Shown piece by piece: positions 8,001 to 9,292 of a stretch of 9,292 bases of DNA. Made by a program: the position numbers and the translations under genes. The DNA is from an uncultured Prevotella sp. (lineage in GTDB: Bacteria > Bacteroidota > Bacteroidia > Bacteroidales > Bacteroidaceae), in contig CAJLYG010000125.1 of the NCBI GenBank assembly GCA_905210845.1, positions 1 to 9,292 on the forward strand, given 5' to 3'. A model generated the notes under the pieces. That model made no database searches and was not told where the DNA came from. It worked only from the letters and a program-made list of their open reading frames with translations. Positions within the stretch are counted from its first letter, which is position 1. Every line of letters begins with the position of its first letter.

Positions 8001-8270
8001 GATGAGTAGGTCACTTCCCGTAGCGTTCACCACCCTGTCGGTGTACCCTAAGTAGGTCACTTTAATCTGGGTCGGCACCTTAGCCACCTTTAGTGAGAAC
8101 TGTCCATCGAGGTTGGTGATGGTTCCTTCCTTGGAACCTACTTCCTGAATTGTGACTCCAATCAGGGGCTCACCATTCTCAGCGTCAACAACCGTACCAT
8201 TGATGGTCTTTTGGGCCATCATGGAAACGCATGTCAACAAGCTGCAGAATAAAACTAAGAAATGTTTCAT
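5004..8270 (-). CDS. susC-like: SusC/RagA-like TonB-dependent outer-membrane transporter
   Basis: A 1088-residue TonB-linked outer-membrane receptor that imports oligosaccharides together with the SusD lipoprotein encoded just downstream. Residues 1-19 are a signal peptide ending SMMA. A carboxypeptidase-regulatory-like beta-sandwich follows at about 21-95 (GTVVDAENGEPLIGVTI). ETVVIGY (101-107) is the TonB-box-like segment. The plug spans about 113-226, including LRGG, LIVVDGMI, DIESMEVMKDAGATAIYGS and RANNGVILITTKKG, all SusC signatures. The remainder is a beta-barrel with the family motif KDVNGDGVIDNYDR and a final aromatic F, as expected for outer-membrane insertion. There is no N-terminal STN domain, which argues against direct control by an ECF-sigma/anti-sigma pair and leaves a hybrid two-component or other regulator, not in this window. 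A promoter and structured leader lie upstream at 8324-8412. Confidence 0.97.
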   Translation of the reverse strand: MKHFLVLFCSLLTCVSMMAQKTINGTVVDAENGEPLIGVTIQEVGSKEGTITNLDGQFSLKVAKVPTQIKVTYLGYTDRVVNATGSDLLIKLHSSAQELSETVVIGYSGSIIRSKLTNSISKVKNENLTTGMFSNPSQALSGTVSGLRVIQSSGNPNSSPTIVLRGGTDYDGSGTPLIVVDGMIRSSMADINANDIESMEVMKDAGATAIYGSRANNGVILITTKKGKEGSGKINLNAKLSWNYFNNPYEFCDAGDYLYYERLSYKYAYDKGTGNLNMLAGTQPFGTGNDYYANGNKSSKGLWGVYLYDNLDAATQTKLLGEGWKTMTDPVYGKTLIYCNNHMEDFNIKTPSFSQDYNLSYSGGNDKGHYYAGMGYNKSEGNAINNYNRRLSGLLNADYKIKKWLTSYSNFNFSTTKYREISPFTGEANYFSRNFSYPPTFRAYNADGELLLGKNSGDGNQQFLEDAWQNDYSRQKFTFSQDFRFNIYDGLTLDVKGDWFYEYYTYEYFYHTYLSSPGSYNTKHNSYSESDKQLTQTYNILLNYNKTFGKHGISALLGWEYFHQKAQDLSASGYNPDNNYFWDLQYTLTDEGARSIDTSHAKFITESYFGRINYDYDAKYLASFTIRRDGISKLSKDNRWGTFPGASIGWVFSKENFMEKTNSWLSFGKLRASFGKNGNVNSSWVGNYTIQGAYAQTNYNGSTGYYLNSIPNPYLTWETSRTFELGLDLGFLNNKIQTNFTWYDRRTFDKYASITIPASSGFTSITSNNGTLQNRGFEFDLNYHIINTKDWKADFNFNIAYNTNKIIKLPENGNEKNRQNGFYVYTGNGTDKKYVGGYAEGERPGDLYLFIAEGIYKSYDEIPGNLVDETTSNNGGSNKKLYGPQAYAEYGKAKGGLAIMPGDVKWKDVNGDGVIDNYDRVKVGNMIPKYTGGMNLSVSWKDLTLSARMDFALGFKTYDYRTPWIMGNMQGSYNTLTNVKDTWSEDNPNAKYPIYIWADQLNARNYDRYSTMFCYDGDYLSFREVTLSYNLPKFLVNKVGIENCTLSVTGQNLGYICDAPYVFSPEVSSNSGGYPLPRMLVLGVNVTF

Positions 8271-8323
8271 AAAAGCTTGATTATTTATGGTTATACATTA
8301 TTAATTTGTACGTAGTTCCTAGA

Positions 8324-8362
8324 TTAGGTATATCGCGCAAGGATGTTCATTTTCTCTTGCGC
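8324..8362 (-). promoter_or_regulatory. Predicted susC leader hairpin with a mini-ORF
   Basis: GCGCAAG (8335-8341) and CTTGCGC (8356-8362) form a perfect 7-bp inverted repeat with a 14-nt loop, inside the predicted leader of about 100 nt between the susC promoter and its ATG. On the minus strand an ATG in the loop (8350) opens an 8-codon frame, MNILARYT, closed by TAA at 8324-8326; its codons run through the hairpin's 3' arm. No U-run follows the stem, so it is not a simple terminator. A control function (translation or stability of susC mRNA) is inference, and the mini-ORF could be chance. Confidence 0.4.
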
Positions 8363-8380
8363 TTATTTAATATTCCGTTG

Positions 8381-8412
8381 CAAATTTAAAACATATATTT
8401 TACAATTGCAAC
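8381..8412 (-). promoter_or_regulatory. Bacteroidetes-type promoter for susCD
   Basis: On the minus strand TAAATTTG (8381-8388) matches TAnnTTTG exactly, and GTTG (8409-8412) lies 20 nt upstream as a three-of-four match to TTTG. Transcription would start near 8374, about 104 nt before the susC ATG. The imperfect -33 box fits a promoter that depends on an activator. A 7-bp inverted repeat, GTTGCAA (8377-8383) and TTGCAAC (8406-8412), brackets the core promoter. Confidence 0.65.
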
Positions 8413-8437
8413 AGATTATAAAATAAAAATTATCTGT
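8411..8437. repeat. Dyad ACAGAT-N15-ATCTGT in the divergent promoter region
   Basis: ACAGAT at 8411-8416 is mirrored by ATCTGT at 8432-8437 across a very AT-rich 15-nt spacer. It abuts the susC -33 box and ends 35 bp before the -33 box of the divergent esterase gene. Next to it, TGTTTAAACA (8435-8444) is a perfect 10-bp palindrome. The position suits a regulator-binding site, but dyads this short arise easily in AT-rich DNA. Confidence 0.25.
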
Positions 8438-8472
8438 TTAAACATTATTAACACAAGCATTATTCGAAATTA

Positions 8473-8503
8473 TTTGATTTCCTAAAATTATTATGTAAAT
8501 TTG
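8473..8503 (+). promoter_or_regulatory. Bacteroidetes-type promoter for the SGNH esterase gene
   Basis: TTTG (8473-8476), a 19-nt spacer and TAAATTTG (8496-8503) match the Bacteroidetes consensus exactly. Transcription would start near 8510, leaving a leader of only about 20 nt before the ATG at 8531. It is back to back with the susC promoter. Confidence 0.8.
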
Positions 8504-8530
8504 CAGTCGTCAAATTAATAATCGCAAATA

Positions 8531-9292
8531 ATGAAGCTTATTATTCTGAGTATATTATTGATACTGTCATCGGTGATAGTTGCCAAGCCAAAGATCAAAG
8601 TGGCTTGCGTGGGGAATAGCATTACCTATGGTTATGGGTTAAGTGACCGTGAACACGAAGCTTATCCCGTGCGTTTGCAGCAATTGTTGGGTGACAAATA
8701 TGAAGTGTGCAACTTCGGACATTCCGGTTGCACCTTGCTCCGGCATGGCCATCATCCTTATGTTTCAGAGCCTGAGTACCGCGCTGCCCTTGATTTCAAG
8801 GCAGACATCGTGGTCATCCATTTGGGCGTCAACGACACCGACCCGCGGAACTGGCCTAATTTCCAGGATGAGTTCAACTCAGATTATATCCATTTGATCG
8901 ACACCCTGCGGGCGGTAAACCCGAAAGCGAAGGTCTGGATCTGCCTGATGACCCCGCTTACTTTCCGTCATCATCGTTTCCTGAGTGGCACACGCGATTG
9001 GCATGAGCAGATCCAAGAGCATATCCGGCAAGTAGCCGCTTGCGAGCATACCGGGTTGATCGATCTCTTCACGCCCCTTTACAACCGTCCCGACCTCTTT
9101 TACGATGCCGTCCATCCCAATGCGGAAGGGGCGATGATCATGGCAAGGACGATCTATGCCGCCCTGACGGGTGATTATGGAGGGCTGCAGTTGCCTGCCT
9201 TGTATGGGGATGGGATGGTGATGCAACGGAACAGACCGCTCTCTTTCCACGGAATTGCCAATGCGGGCGAACAGGTCTATTTCGAAAGCGAA
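8531..9292 (+). CDS. SGNH/GDSL esterase with start of a sialate O-acetylesterase-like domain (3' end outside window)
   Basis: The frame is open from ATG 8531 to the window end, giving 254 residues without a stop. Residues 1-18 form a signal peptide (hydrophobic LIILSILLILSSVIVA), so the protein is exported, probably to the periplasm. Residues 22-213 are an SGNH hydrolase with all four blocks: VGNSIT with nucleophile Ser30, NFGHSGC with Gly63, LGVNDTD with Asn101, and YDAVHPN with Asp192 and His195. After residue 219, LPALYGDGMVMQRNRPLSFHG and the following NAGEQV match the opening of the sialate O-acetylesterase (SASA) family. The full protein is therefore probably a two-domain esterase of roughly 650-700 residues. 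This double architecture is commonly annotated as sialate O-acetylesterase in gut Bacteroidetes, where it removes O-acetyl groups from sialic acids so that sialidases can act. Activity on acetylated xylan or other glycans is an alternative. It is divergent from susC and has its own promoter. Confidence 0.88.
   Translation, partial: MKLIILSILLILSSVIVAKPKIKVACVGNSITYGYGLSDREHEAYPVRLQQLLGDKYEVCNFGHSGCTLLRHGHHPYVSEPEYRAALDFKADIVVIHLGVNDTDPRNWPNFQDEFNSDYIHLIDTLRAVNPKAKVWICLMTPLTFRHHRFLSGTRDWHEQIQEHIRQVAACEHTGLIDLFTPLYNRPDLFYDAVHPNAEGAMIMARTIYAALTGDYGGLQLPALYGDGMVMQRNRPLSFHGIANAGEQVYFESE

Noticed and set aside
8879..9250. 123-residue open frame on the minus strand
   Set aside because: It is antisense to the SGNH esterase, whose catalytic blocks are intact in the plus frame.

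Overview
The window looks like part of a polysaccharide utilization locus (PUL) from a Bacteroidota bacterium, most likely a Bacteroidales gut or oral species of the Bacteroides/Prevotella type. The evidence is an adjacent SusC/SusD pair, glycoside hydrolases of families GH92 and GH16, an SGNH esterase that runs into a sialate O-acetylesterase-type domain, and promoters matching the Bacteroidetes consensus (TTTG, 19-20 nt, TAnnTTTG) rather than sigma-70 boxes. I cannot assign a genus from the sequence alone.

Left part, plus strand (1-2078): the window opens inside a GH92 alpha-mannosidase, of which the C-terminal 463 residues are visible. The gene is closed by a strong two-tier hairpin terminator (1419-1469). 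A 184-residue maltose/galactoside-type hexapeptide O-acetyltransferase follows. A perfect 10-bp hairpin spans its stop codon and lies between it and the convergent GH16 gene.

Middle, minus strand (2115-8270): reading right to left, the order is susC-like TonB-dependent receptor, 50 nt, susD-like lipoprotein, a rho-independent terminator with seven Us, a 22-bp-period tandem repeat array, a canonical promoter, and a GH16 lipoprotein. The susCD pair is therefore one transcription unit, and GH16 appears to have its own promoter.

Right edge, plus strand (8531-9292): divergent from susC, an exported SGNH/GDSL esterase starts behind its own textbook promoter. At the window edge it runs into the opening of a second, sialate O-acetylesterase-like domain. 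The 260-bp divergent region holds both promoters, an inverted repeat around the susC promoter, and a hairpin with a tiny ORF in the predicted susC leader.

How the parts may work together (inference): GH16 at the envelope would cut an internal beta-linkage of a glycan, SusC/SusD would import the fragments, and GH92 and the esterase would remove alpha-mannose and O-acetyl groups. This set fits host glycoprotein or mucin glycans better than plant glucans, but no substrate is proven here. No single gene is new to science. The least explained element is the 22-bp repeat array at 3075-3184.
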